Source of the DNA: an uncultured Alphaproteobacteria bacterium
Lineage (GTDB): Bacteria; Pseudomonadota; Alphaproteobacteria; Minwuiales; Minwuiaceae
Reading direction: 5' to 3'
Assembly (NCBI GenBank): GCA_913064755.1
Contig: CAJYBQ010000153.1
Span: 1 to 7,436 of the forward strand
Length of the DNA: 7,436 bases
Positions 1 to 5,558 of this stretch are shown piece after piece (positions within the stretch are counted from its first letter, which is position 1; each line of letters begins with the position of its first letter). The notes under the pieces are model-generated. The model was not told the origin of the DNA. It made no database searches and saw only the letters and a program-made list of their open reading frames with translations. The position numbers and the translations under genes are program-made.

Positions 1-23
1 ACAGCGGCACGGGTTCTCATCAT
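1..23 (-). CDS. Start of a probable class III alcohol dehydrogenase / S-(hydroxymethyl)glutathione dehydrogenase, partial
   Basis: Only eight codons lie in the window, reading MMRTRAA plus a partial Val codon; the gene leaves through the left edge. From memory, MRTRAAV is the usual opening of alphaproteobacterial glutathione-dependent formaldehyde dehydrogenase (FrmA/AdhI), a cytoplasmic zinc enzyme that oxidises S-hydroxymethylglutathione. An AAGGA-like ribosome site (complement of 31-35) sits about 7 bases before the first ATG at 23; a second ATG at 20 is also possible. The neighbouring remains of a dimethylglycine/sarcosine dehydrogenase-like gene, whose family releases formaldehyde-level one-carbon units, fit a detoxification role. 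The start and strand are fairly safe, but the product name rests on seven residues. Confidence 0.45.
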
Positions 24-52
24 GGTGTAATCCTTTATCTCGGTTTGTCGAC

Positions 53-81
53 AACTGGCCTCAGCACAAATGTGATGTCAA
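53..81 (-). promoter_or_regulatory. Possible promoter for the leftward gene at the window edge
   Basis: A perfect TTGACA -35 box lies on the minus strand (complement of 76-81), about 53 bases before the ATG at 23. The expected -10 position about 17 bases further on reads CCAGTT and is poor. Strong -35 with weak -10 is common in alphaproteobacteria, but this is one matching hexamer only. Confidence 0.25.
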
Positions 82-90
82 GGCATTGAG

Positions 91-110
91 CCGGGGCATG
101 CACAGCCCGG
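91..110. other. Small hairpin in the gap between the dehydrogenase remnant and the leftward gene
   Basis: CCGGG (91-95) and CCCGG (106-110) can pair around a ten-base loop that contains the palindrome GCATGC. It lies downstream of the leftward remnant that stops at 139. There is no T tract on either strand, so a Rho-independent terminator is not supported; an operator or chance are equally possible. Confidence 0.2.
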
Positions 111-138
111 CACAAAATTTCGGAGCGGATAGGAAACC

Positions 139-372
139 CTATCCTCGCATTGCCGCCCCTGAGGGATCATAGGGCGAAGCAGCAATGACCGTGGCCGCGC
201 GTTCAACGCCCACTACATGCACGCGCAATTGCGATCCCGGGGCTGCGTGGGCCTTGTCCACCAGCGCCATCGCCAGTGATGTGCCCAGCGTATGCCCGTA
301 GCCGCCCGAGGTGACAAAGCCGATCTTTGCATCACCTTTCCAGACCGGCTCATAGCCCGAGGCATCTGCGTC
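139..372 (-). pseudogene. C-terminal remnant of a dimethylglycine/sarcosine dehydrogenase-like protein (GcvT C-terminal barrel)
   Basis: Reading leftwards from about 372 to the TAG at 139-141, the frame gives about 75 residues containing GYEPVWKGD, GFVTSGGYGHT, SLAMALVD, HVVGVER and SPYDPSGAAMRG. This order is typical of the aminomethyltransferase-like C-terminal domain of FAD/folate dimethylglycine and sarcosine dehydrogenases, usually over 800 residues long. These enzymes demethylate N-methylated glycines in betaine breakdown. The FAD domain and most of the folate domain are absent: upstream of about 372 the DNA belongs to a short-chain dehydrogenase on the other strand. The open frame continues to 759 but no longer resembles the family. 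The probable formaldehyde dehydrogenase start lies downstream on the same strand, so the two were probably neighbours before the break. Confidence 0.75.
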
Positions 373-588
373 AACGGCATCGGTCCGGGCTATTTCGGCA
401 CCGAGTTCAAGCGCCCGCTGATGGAAGATGCCGAGTTCACTGCCATGGTGGAGGGCCGGACGGCGGTCGCCCGCTGGGGCCGGCCGGAGGAAGTGGCCGG
501 CGCCGCCATCTTCCTGGCCTCCGAAGCCGCATCCTATGTCAACGGCCACATCCTGATGGTTGATGGTGGTCTGACCATAAAGCTTTGA
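361..588 (+). pseudogene. C-terminal remnant of a short-chain dehydrogenase, gluconate 5-dehydrogenase-like
   Basis: About 75 residues to the TGA at 586-588 show the end of a classical short-chain dehydrogenase: VNGIGPGYFGTEF after the catalytic helix, RWGRPEEVAGAAIFLASE, then SYVNGHILMVDGG at the C-terminus. The pattern is closest to gluconate 5-dehydrogenase-type members, which reduce 5-ketogluconate with NAD(P)H. The nucleotide-binding TGxxxGxG motif and the catalytic Ser and Tyr-x-x-x-Lys are missing, because the DNA before about 361 is the opposite-strand dehydrogenase remnant. An ATG at 292 keeps the frame open, but its first residues are the reverse complement of that remnant. The stop overlaps a GAGGGG sequence that could have served as ribosome site for the protease gene that follows. 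Confidence 0.78.
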
Positions 589-595
589 GGGGCGC

Positions 596-1285
596 ATCAT
601 TCCCGGTGTTCTGACCCGTCTTTCCCGAGGATCGATACTGGCATCGACATGCGTCGCCGTCATGGCGATGGCTCTTGTTTCGGGGCAGGGTGCCCGTGCC
701 CAGTCCTCCGTCACGACGGAGATCGCGGCGGCGACGTCGGGCGCCATCGGGCGCATCAATCACGCGGGCTTTCGCAGCAAGTCGCACTGCACGGGCTTTG
801 TCGTGACAGGCGGTCACATCGTGACAGCCGCCCACTGCCTGCCTGCATGGGAGGAGGAATCGGTCCACTTCCAGCGCGGCTATGACCGGGGCGACCACCT
901 TGGCCACTACAAGGCCCCGCAGGCCACGTTCCGCACCGTGGCGAACCGCGATATCGCGCTGCTCTGCAATGCCGCCGACCCGGGCGTCGCACGGGTGGAA
1001 AGCGTCGCGCGGCGGAGCGTGGCCGGCGGTCCGTTCGGGGTGGCGGGGTAGCCCAGTCCCCGCGCGCATGTGCTGCAGATGCACGATTGCCAGGGATGGA
1101 AGCTGGCGAAGGGCGGGCGAATCCATATCGGCTGCCCCGTCAGGCCGGGCGCGTCCGGCGCACCGATCATGATCGAATCGGCCGATGGCCCGAAGGTCCT
1201 GGGCGTCATGTCCGCCAGCAACCGGTCTTCCTCGCGCGCCTACCGGCTGACACCCGCGATGATCGCCGCCTGCCCGGGTCCGTGA
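596..1285 (+). pseudogene. Secreted trypsin-like serine protease, broken by an in-frame amber stop and lacking a normal start
   Basis: One frame from 596 to the TGA at 1283-1285 encodes an S1-type serine protease. His lies in TAAHC (codon 833), Asp in NRDIALL (codon 950) and the nucleophile Ser in GASGAP (codon 1154). A TAG at 1049-1051 splits the frame between Asp and Ser, in a GVAG-stop-PSPRAHVL context where related proteases usually have an aromatic residue. Upstream codons from 596 read like a signal peptide: basic residues (TRLSR), the hydrophobic run ILASTCVAVMAMALV, and ARA-Q as cleavage site. No ATG, GTG or TTG begins it; the codon best placed after GAGGGG (587-592) is ATC at 596. 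The first ATG, 662, would remove the basic end and half the hydrophobic core. Two independent lesions suggest a decaying gene, although a sequencing error at the TAG is possible. Confidence 0.8.
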
Positions 1286-1291
1286 ACAGGT

Positions 1292-1309
1292 GGCCCATGC
1301 GCGCGGGCC
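1292..1309. other. Short GC hairpin after the protease pseudogene
   Basis: GGCCC (1292-1296) and GGGCC (1305-1309) can pair around an eight-base loop, starting 7 bases after the protease stop. No T tract follows. It could be a weak terminator remnant, but five pairs in such GC-rich DNA are easily due to chance. Confidence 0.2.
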
Positions 1310-1377
1310 GGTTCCATCGGACTGCGGCGCAAGGCTACGATGATGCATGTCCAACCCATGATGAACCGGAGTGACCG

Positions 1378-2007
1378 ATGCTTTTCTATGATTGTGCAAC
1401 CGCCCCAAGCCCGCGCCGAGCCCGCATGTTCATCGCCGAGAAGGGGCTGGAAATCGAAACCCGACAGGTCAGCATCGCGGACCGTGAGCAGCTTTCCGAC
1501 GCGTTTCTGGCGGTCAATCCCCGTGCCACAGTTCCGGTGCTGATCACCGACGAGGGCGACACCCTGACCGAGAACAGCGCTATTTCCACCTACCTGGACG
1601 CCCGGTTCCCCGACAAGCCGCTGATGGGGACCACGCCGTCCGAAAAGGCGCAGATCATGATGTGGAGTTCGATCGCGGAGGCGCAGGGCGGCATGCCGGT
1701 GGCGGAAACCCTGCGCAACAGCAATCCCGCGATGAAGGGGCGCGCCTTGCCCGGGCCTGCGAACTTCGAGCAGATTCCTGAACTCGCCACCCGTGGCGTC
1801 GCGCGGGTCAAGCTGTTCTTCGAGCTGCTGGACGGGCAATTGCAGGGCAAGCAGTTCCTGACCGGCGACAGCTTCACCTACGCCGACATCACGGCCTTCG
1901 TCTTCGTGGATTTCGCCCGGGTCATCAAGCAGCGCATCCCGGAAGAACTGGCCGCGGCGACGGACTGGTACACCCGCATCAAGGCCCGCCCCAGCGCCGC
2001 TCTCTGA
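1378..2007 (+). CDS. Glutathione S-transferase family protein
   Basis: This 209-residue protein has the normal length of a soluble cytosolic glutathione transferase. The N-terminal thioredoxin-like domain (about 1-77) has a possible active-site Ser11 in APSPRRAR, the cis-proline loop at Pro53 in RATVPVL, and the glutathione-binding Glu65 in LTENSAI. The canonical Glu-Ser is Glu-Asn-Ser here, a small departure. The all-helical domain carries GDSFTYADI (163-171), with the conserved capping box ending at Asp170. The beta-class Cys10 is absent, so this is not a standard beta enzyme. GGAG at 1368-1371 lies six bases before the ATG, which fixes the start. It probably conjugates or reduces electrophiles with glutathione; the substrate cannot be read from the sequence. 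The gene seems intact, unlike those to its left, and is probably transcribed on its own. Confidence 0.9.
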   Translation: MLFYDCATAPSPRRARMFIAEKGLEIETRQVSIADREQLSDAFLAVNPRATVPVLITDEGDTLTENSAISTYLDARFPDKPLMGTTPSEKAQIMMWSSIAEAQGGMPVAETLRNSNPAMKGRALPGPANFEQIPELATRGVARVKLFFELLDGQLQGKQFLTGDSFTYADITAFVFVDFARVIKQRIPEELAAATDWYTRIKARPSAAL

Positions 2008-2164
2008 GTGATCGGACGCTGATCTCGGCAATCGCGAACGGGGCCCGGCGACTGTTCGCGTCTCCGTCGCGGCGGCCGCGCTTGGCGAAACAGGCGTGAA
2101 GGGAAGGAATGGTGGTGTGCGCAGTCTCCGGCGAACCGGTCTCTTGCATCGCGCCGGGCCATTT

Positions 2165-2346
2165 ACAGGGAATTAACAGGGAATATTGCTGGTTCCGGGC
2201 CTGGATGTTCATTTCCACGGGGCTGTAGCCCAGCGGTTTCGCGGGTTTTGGGGCGATTTCCCTGTTAACGGGAACAGGGAATTTGTGGAACCGCATCAGG
2301 GAACATTTTCCGTGTTTCAGGGAAGCGTTGCCAGCTGATCAGGGAT
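2165..2346. repeat. Cluster of CAGGGAA direct repeats with one inverted copy
   Basis: CAGGGAA occurs at 2166-2172, 2177-2183, 2275-2281, 2297-2303 and 2318-2324, as a variant CAGGGAT at 2340-2346, and inverted as TTCCCTG at 2258-2264. The first two copies are 11 bases apart, one helical turn. The inverted copy and the copy at 2275 form a hairpin: TTCCCTGTT (2258-2266), a six-base loop, AACAGGGAA (2273-2281). From memory, stretches with ACAGGGAATTAACAGGGAA recur between genes in many alphaproteobacterial genomes and give spurious protein calls, so this may be a copy of a dispersed element. Its function is unknown to me. Confidence 0.65.
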
Positions 2347-2350
2347 CCTG

Positions 2351-2369
2351 CGCCGGTCTGCCACCGGCG
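2351..2369. other. Seven-pair GC hairpin downstream of the repeats
   Basis: CGCCGGT (2351-2357) and ACCGGCG (2363-2369) are perfect complements around the loop CTGCC. No T tract follows on either strand, so it is not a canonical terminator. It directly adjoins the last CAGGGA unit and may belong to the same element. Confidence 0.35.
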
Positions 2370-2475
2370 GTAAACACAGCCTGTCGTCTGTGCAGGTGGC
2401 TCCGGCGGCAAGCCGACTTGTGCACAACTTTCGTTCGGTCTTGTGCGCGTTCAGGTGGCGAATCTTCATCATTTA

Positions 2476-2490
2476 GAACATAATGGGAAC
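2476..2490 (+). promoter_or_regulatory. Candidate LexA (SOS) box, GAAC-N7-GAAC
   Basis: GAAC at 2476-2479 and GAAC at 2487-2490 are separated by exactly seven bases; the full site reads GAACATAATGGGAAC. Directly repeated GAAC/GTTC half-sites seven bases apart are the known LexA operator of many alphaproteobacteria, unlike the palindromic site of enterobacteria. It ends 25 bases before the methyltransferase ATG at 2516, where a repressor would block transcription. Flanking bases extend the half-sites to GAACATAAT and GAACATCAT. No LexA gene is in the window, so the role rests on the motif. Confidence 0.5.
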
Positions 2491-2503
2491 ATCATTCACG
2501 GAT

Positions 2504-2508
2504 GAAGG
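2504..2508 (+). promoter_or_regulatory. Ribosome binding site that sets the methyltransferase start
   Basis: GAAGG lies seven bases before the ATG at 2516. The alternative in-frame ATG at 2483 has no purine-rich sequence ahead of it and falls inside the LexA-like box, so 2516 is preferred. Confidence 0.6.
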
Positions 2509-2515
2509 TATCCCC

Positions 2516-3820
2516 ATGCACGATCTCTCCATTGAACACCGCGCCCCTGAGACCCTCCGGCCCTGGATCCGCAACGCGCGGACACACTCTGGCAAGCAGG
2601 TGCGCCAGATCGCCGACAGCATCGAGACCTTTGGCTTCACCAACCCGGTGATCATCGATGATGCGGGCAGCATCCTGGCCGGGCATGGCCGGGTGGAGGC
2701 GGCGAAGCTGTTGGGTCTGGCGACGGTGCCTTGTGTTGGCGTCGAGCACATGAGCCAGGCCCAGAAGCGGGCCTATGTTCTGGCGGACAACAAGCTGGCG
2801 CTGAACGCGGGTTGGGACGAGGACCTGCTGGCGAAGGAACTGGGTGAGTTGCTGGAGTTGCAGGACCTGGACTTCGATGTGGGCGTGACGGGGTTCACCA
2901 TCCCCGAGATCGACAGCCTGGTGGACGGGCTGGAGCCCCAGGAGGACGGGGAGCCGGAAGCTGATGCCCTGCCGCCCCTGGTGGAGGGTGAGCCGGTCTG
3001 CAAGGTTGGTGATGTCTGGCAGCTGGGTCCGCACCGCCTGGTCTGCGGTGATGCGCTGGACCCGGCGGTGGTCGACCAACTGCTGGGCGGGGAGCAGGCC
3101 CGGATGGTCTTTACCGACCCGCCCTACAACGTGGCCATCAATGGCCACGTCAGTGGGTTGGGCAAGGTACGGCACCGGGAGTTCGCCATGGCGTCAGGCG
3201 AGATGACCTCTTCCCAGTTTGCCAGCTTCCTCGAGGGTGCCTTCCGCAACATGGCGGATCACGCGATGGACGGGTCAATCCACTACGTCTGCATGGACTG
3301 GCGCCACATGGCGGAGATGCTGCAGGCGGGCAACACGGTCTATGACGAACTGAAGAACCTGGTGGTCTGGGCCAAGGACAATGGCGGCATGGGAACCTTC
3401 TACCGCTCGCGGCATGAGCTGGTGTTCGTCTTCAAGCATGGCACGGCCCCGCATGTGAACGCCTTCAAGCTGGGCCAGCATGGTCGCTACCGGACGAATG
3501 TCTGGGAGTACCGGGGCGTCAACACCATGAAGGCAGGACGCATGGAGGAACTGGCGCTGCATCCGACGGTGAAGCCGGTACAGATGATCGTGGATGCGAT
3601 CAGGGATGTCTCGCACCGTGGTGACATCGTGCTGGATATCTTCGGCGGCTCTGGCTCCACCCTGATCGCGGCGCACCGGACCGGGCGGCGCGGGTTCCTC
3701 TGTGAGCTTGATCCGGTCTACTGCGACCGGATCATCCGGCGCTGGGAGACATATGCGAAGGATGATGCCATCCAGCTGGTCTGTGGGCTGGAGCATTCAC
3801 CCGAACGGGAAGCCGCCTGA
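2516..3820 (+). CDS. ParB-like domain / DNA adenine or cytosine-N4 methyltransferase fusion
   Basis: This 434-residue protein starts with a ParB/sulfiredoxin-like domain (about 5-95; IDDAGSILAGHGRVEAAKLL, with GHGR at 56-59 and LADNKLAL at 89-96). After an acidic linker (about 138-158) comes an N6-adenine/N4-cytosine methyltransferase. Its catalytic motif TDPPYN is at 200-205, HPTVKP at 349-354, the S-adenosylmethionine-binding DIFGGSGST at 374-382, and ELDPVYCDR at 397-405. Catalytic motif before cofactor motif is the beta-type order, shared with CcrM-like enzymes. It probably methylates an exocyclic amine in a short DNA site that cannot be read here. The stop overlaps the next start by one base (TGATG), so the two proteins are translationally coupled. 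ParB-methyltransferase fusions are known from prophages, islands and orphan methylation systems. The start at 2516 is chosen over 2483 because of its ribosome site. Confidence 0.9.
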   Translation: MHDLSIEHRAPETLRPWIRNARTHSGKQVRQIADSIETFGFTNPVIIDDAGSILAGHGRVEAAKLLGLATVPCVGVEHMSQAQKRAYVLADNKLALNAGWDEDLLAKELGELLELQDLDFDVGVTGFTIPEIDSLVDGLEPQEDGEPEADALPPLVEGEPVCKVGDVWQLGPHRLVCGDALDPAVVDQLLGGEQARMVFTDPPYNVAINGHVSGLGKVRHREFAMASGEMTSSQFASFLEGAFRNMADHAMDGSIHYVCMDWRHMAEMLQAGNTVYDELKNLVVWAKDNGGMGTFYRSRHELVFVFKHGTAPHVNAFKLGQHGRYRTNVWEYRGVNTMKAGRMEELALHPTVKPVQMIVDAIRDVSHRGDIVLDIFGGSGSTLIAAHRTGRRGFLCELDPVYCDRIIRRWETYAKDDAIQLVCGLEHSPEREAA

Positions 3821-4611
3821 TGGTGGGGCGGACACCCGGGACCGGGAAGGCACATGAAGCCAGCATCGGGGATGCACGATTGCCTGCGGTCAGGCCTGGG
3901 TCCGACAGCGCCTACGAGGTCGGCTATGGCAAGCCCCCGGTGAAGACGCGGTTCGTCAAGGGGCAGTCGGGCAATCCGCGGGGACGTCCGAGGGGCTCGA
4001 AGAACCACAAGCCGACAGTCAACCATGAGCGGCTGCAGGAGATCGTGCTGGAGGAGTCCTACCGGACGATCCGGGTGCGGGACGGTGATCGGCACGTGGA
4101 TGTGCCGATGGCGCAGGCGGTGGTGCGGGCAATGGCGGTGAATGCGGCCAAGGGCAACAACCGGGCGCAGAAGCTGTTCACCGAGATGCTGACGTCCACG
4201 GAGCGGTTCCGGCGAGAGCGGCAGGAAGCGTTCCTGCAGATCGCCATCGACTACAAGACCGGCTGGGAGCGGGAACTGGAGTACCGCGAACGCCACGGCA
4301 TCGTGGATACTGAACCGCTGCCACACCCGGACGATGTCCTGATCGACATGAATACGGGCGAGGTTCGCTATGCCGGCCCGATGACGAAGGAGGACAAGGA
4401 GCGCTGGGAGCGGTTGCTCAGGGCGAAGCAGGCCATCCGCGAGGACATTGACTCAATGGCCGAATACATGTCCGAGACCAAGATGAACAAGACTGCGCGG
4501 CGAACCCTCCAGGGGGTTCTAGACCGCAACAGGGCGTCACTGGAGAAGGCACGCGCGGTCCTGCCCGATGACGTGGAACGGAAGTACCTCGCAAGAGGCT
4601 GGGGGACATGA
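3820..4611 (+). CDS. DUF5681 domain protein with AT-hook-like motif
   Basis: This 263-residue, highly charged, soluble protein carries the DUF5681 signature at about 34-62: VGYGKPP, then RFVKGQSGNP, then RGRPRGSKN. The core PRGRPRGSK (53-61) closely matches an AT-hook, a minor-groove DNA-binding motif. The middle (about 68-150) is predicted helical, with a basic stretch STERFRRERQE. The C-terminal third is rich in Lys, Arg and Glu (TKEDKERWERLLRAKQAIRED, about 189-209), suggesting helices or a coiled coil. The function is unknown. Its ATG uses the last base of the methyltransferase stop, which implies coupled translation and a shared job, perhaps recruiting or positioning the methyltransferase on DNA. 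A role like a phage small terminase or DNA-binding accessory is also possible. From memory the two families often occur side by side in alphaproteobacteria. No Shine-Dalgarno is needed with such overlap. Confidence 0.85.
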   Translation: MVGRTPGTGKAHEASIGDARLPAVRPGSDSAYEVGYGKPPVKTRFVKGQSGNPRGRPRGSKNHKPTVNHERLQEIVLEESYRTIRVRDGDRHVDVPMAQAVVRAMAVNAAKGNNRAQKLFTEMLTSTERFRRERQEAFLQIAIDYKTGWERELEYRERHGIVDTEPLPHPDDVLIDMNTGEVRYAGPMTKEDKERWERLLRAKQAIREDIDSMAEYMSETKMNKTARRTLQGVLDRNRASLEKARAVLPDDVERKYLARGWGT

Positions 4612-4719
4612 CCCACGCCATATCGCTACAATCCCTGTCTGACCCCTGCGCCTGAACCGCCGATCGACTGCATGGATTGGCGGGCAGGGGCATGTGACGC
4701 TCATAGGGAACAGACGGTC

Positions 4720-5460
4720 ATGCTGCGATTGATCACTTTCGCTTTGCTTGCTGCCCTGATCTGGATGCCAGCTGCGGCCCAGGAGCCGCCACGCACGTTC
4801 CAGGCGGCCAAGAAATACCTGGCTGATCTCCACGAAAGCATCGGTCACCTGGAGACGATCTACTGCGGCTGCCCCTATGAGCGGACCACGGCATCAGGCG
4901 GCAACGTTGACCGCGAAGCCTGTGGGCTCACGGCCAGGAAAAATGACGCTCGCAGTGACCGGGTCGAGTGGGAGCATGTTGTCCCTGCAAGCTGGTTTGG
5001 CCAGACCCGTGCCTGCTGGATCCTGAAGGAAGAAGCCTTTCCGGAATGCGACGGCCGGTCGGGCAGAGATTGCTGTCAGCGTGTGAACGCCGAGTTCACG
5101 CTGGCGCACAATGATCCGAACAACCTGTTCCCGTCATCTGGCGAGGTGAACGGGGATCGGTCGAACTATCCCTATGGCGAAGTCCTCGGCGAGGAGCGCA
5201 TCTACGGGGCCTGCGATTTCGAGATGGGCCGTGCACTGACCGGCAAGATCGCCGAGCCACCGGCTGGCTCGACCCGCGGCACGCTGGCGCGTGCAATGCT
5301 CTACATGTCGTCGACCTATGGGGCTGACATACGCCTGCCGCTATCCATCGTGTGGCAATGGCATATCAACCACCCTGCAAGCCCCTGGGAGATCGAACGG
5401 GCGCGTCGGATCGCGGAAGACACAGGGCTGCGTAATAGGTGGATCCTGGGGGATGAATGA
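4720..5460 (+). CDS. Secreted endonuclease I family nuclease (EndA/Vvn-type)
   Basis: This 246-residue protein begins with a clear signal peptide: MLRLITFALLAALIWMPAAA, probable cleavage before Gln21. The mature part shows the endonuclease I (beta-beta-alpha-metal) signature WEHVVPASWFG (84-94), with Glu85 as probable metal ligand and His86 as general base, then DPNNLFPSSGEVNGDRSNY (132-150), with Asn135 as probable second ligand. Eight cysteines (49, 51, 68, 99, 110, 118, 119, 165) could form four disulfides, as in the periplasmic Vibrio nuclease Vvn. The expected role is non-specific cleavage of DNA, and perhaps RNA, in the periplasm or outside the cell. The ATG at 4720 is chosen because AGGGAA (4705-4710) lies 9 bases upstream and the signal peptide starts there; the longer frame from 4672 adds 16 unlikely residues. 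It follows the DUF5681 gene after 108 bases and may have its own promoter. Confidence 0.88.
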   Translation: MLRLITFALLAALIWMPAAAQEPPRTFQAAKKYLADLHESIGHLETIYCGCPYERTTASGGNVDREACGLTARKNDARSDRVEWEHVVPASWFGQTRACWILKEEAFPECDGRSGRDCCQRVNAEFTLAHNDPNNLFPSSGEVNGDRSNYPYGEVLGEERIYGACDFEMGRALTGKIAEPPAGSTRGTLARAMLYMSSTYGADIRLPLSIVWQWHINHPASPWEIERARRIAEDTGLRNRWILGDE

Positions 5461-5501
5461 CGATGGCTTCAGAATAAGGTCACGCACAAGCGACCGGCTG
5501 C

Positions 5502-5521
5502 CCCAGGCATCTTGGGTCTTT
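5502..5521 (+). terminator. Possible weak Rho-independent terminator after the secreted nuclease
   Basis: CCCAGG (5502-5507) pairs with CTTGGG (5511-5516), including one G-T pair, around a three-base loop, and is followed by TCTTT. It lies 41 bases past the nuclease stop and 37 before the next start. The stem is short and the T tract interrupted, so partial readthrough is likely if it works at all. Confidence 0.3.
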
Positions 5522-5558
5522 GCCCGGGCCGTATGGCACGTTTGGTGAGGTACATACG

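Larger units (their letters stand above)
2008..2515. other. About 500-base non-coding region with repeats and control signals
   Basis: No convincing gene lies between the transferase stop and the methyltransferase ATG. Open frames on both strands here are short, rich in Arg and Pro, and run through the repeats. From left to right I see unremarkable GC-rich sequence to about 2160, a CAGGGAA repeat cluster (2165-2346), a seven-pair hairpin (2351-2369), the palindrome TTGTGCACAA (2418-2427) with CTTGTGC recurring at 2417 and 2440, and a LexA-like box (2476-2490). A weak promoter, TTCAGG (2450-2455) and TTTAGA (2472-2477) with 16 bases between, would place the transcription start inside or just after the LexA-like box. 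Confidence 0.6.

Noticed and set aside
139..759. A single 206-residue minus-strand gene
   Set aside because: Only the part below about 372 looks like a protein family. The rest is the antisense of the short-chain dehydrogenase and protease remains.
539..1408. A 289-residue minus-strand frame
   Set aside because: It is the shadow of the protease and short-chain dehydrogenase; it is rich in Arg, His, Gly and Ala with no motif.
1240..2031. A 263-residue minus-strand frame
   Set aside because: It lies opposite the intact glutathione S-transferase, which has motifs and a ribosome site.
1979..2296. A minus-strand gene across the repeats
   Set aside because: Its residues derive from the CAGGGAA repeats and it has no ribosome site or domain. 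Spurious calls of this kind are common over such repeats.
2165..2346. CRISPR array
   Set aside because: The repeated unit is only seven bases, the spacing is irregular, and there are no uniform spacers or cas genes.
2483..2485. ATG at 2483 as the methyltransferase start
   Set aside because: No Shine-Dalgarno precedes it and it lies inside the LexA-like box; 2516 has GAAGG at good spacing.
3131..3148. Inverted repeat GTGGCCAT-CA-ATGGCCAC inside the methyltransferase
   Set aside because: It encodes residues just after the catalytic DPPY motif and is most simply explained as coding sequence.
4608..4655. A 15-residue peptide overlapping the DUF5681 stop (ATGA)
   Set aside because: It is too short, has no family pattern and shows no other sign of coding.
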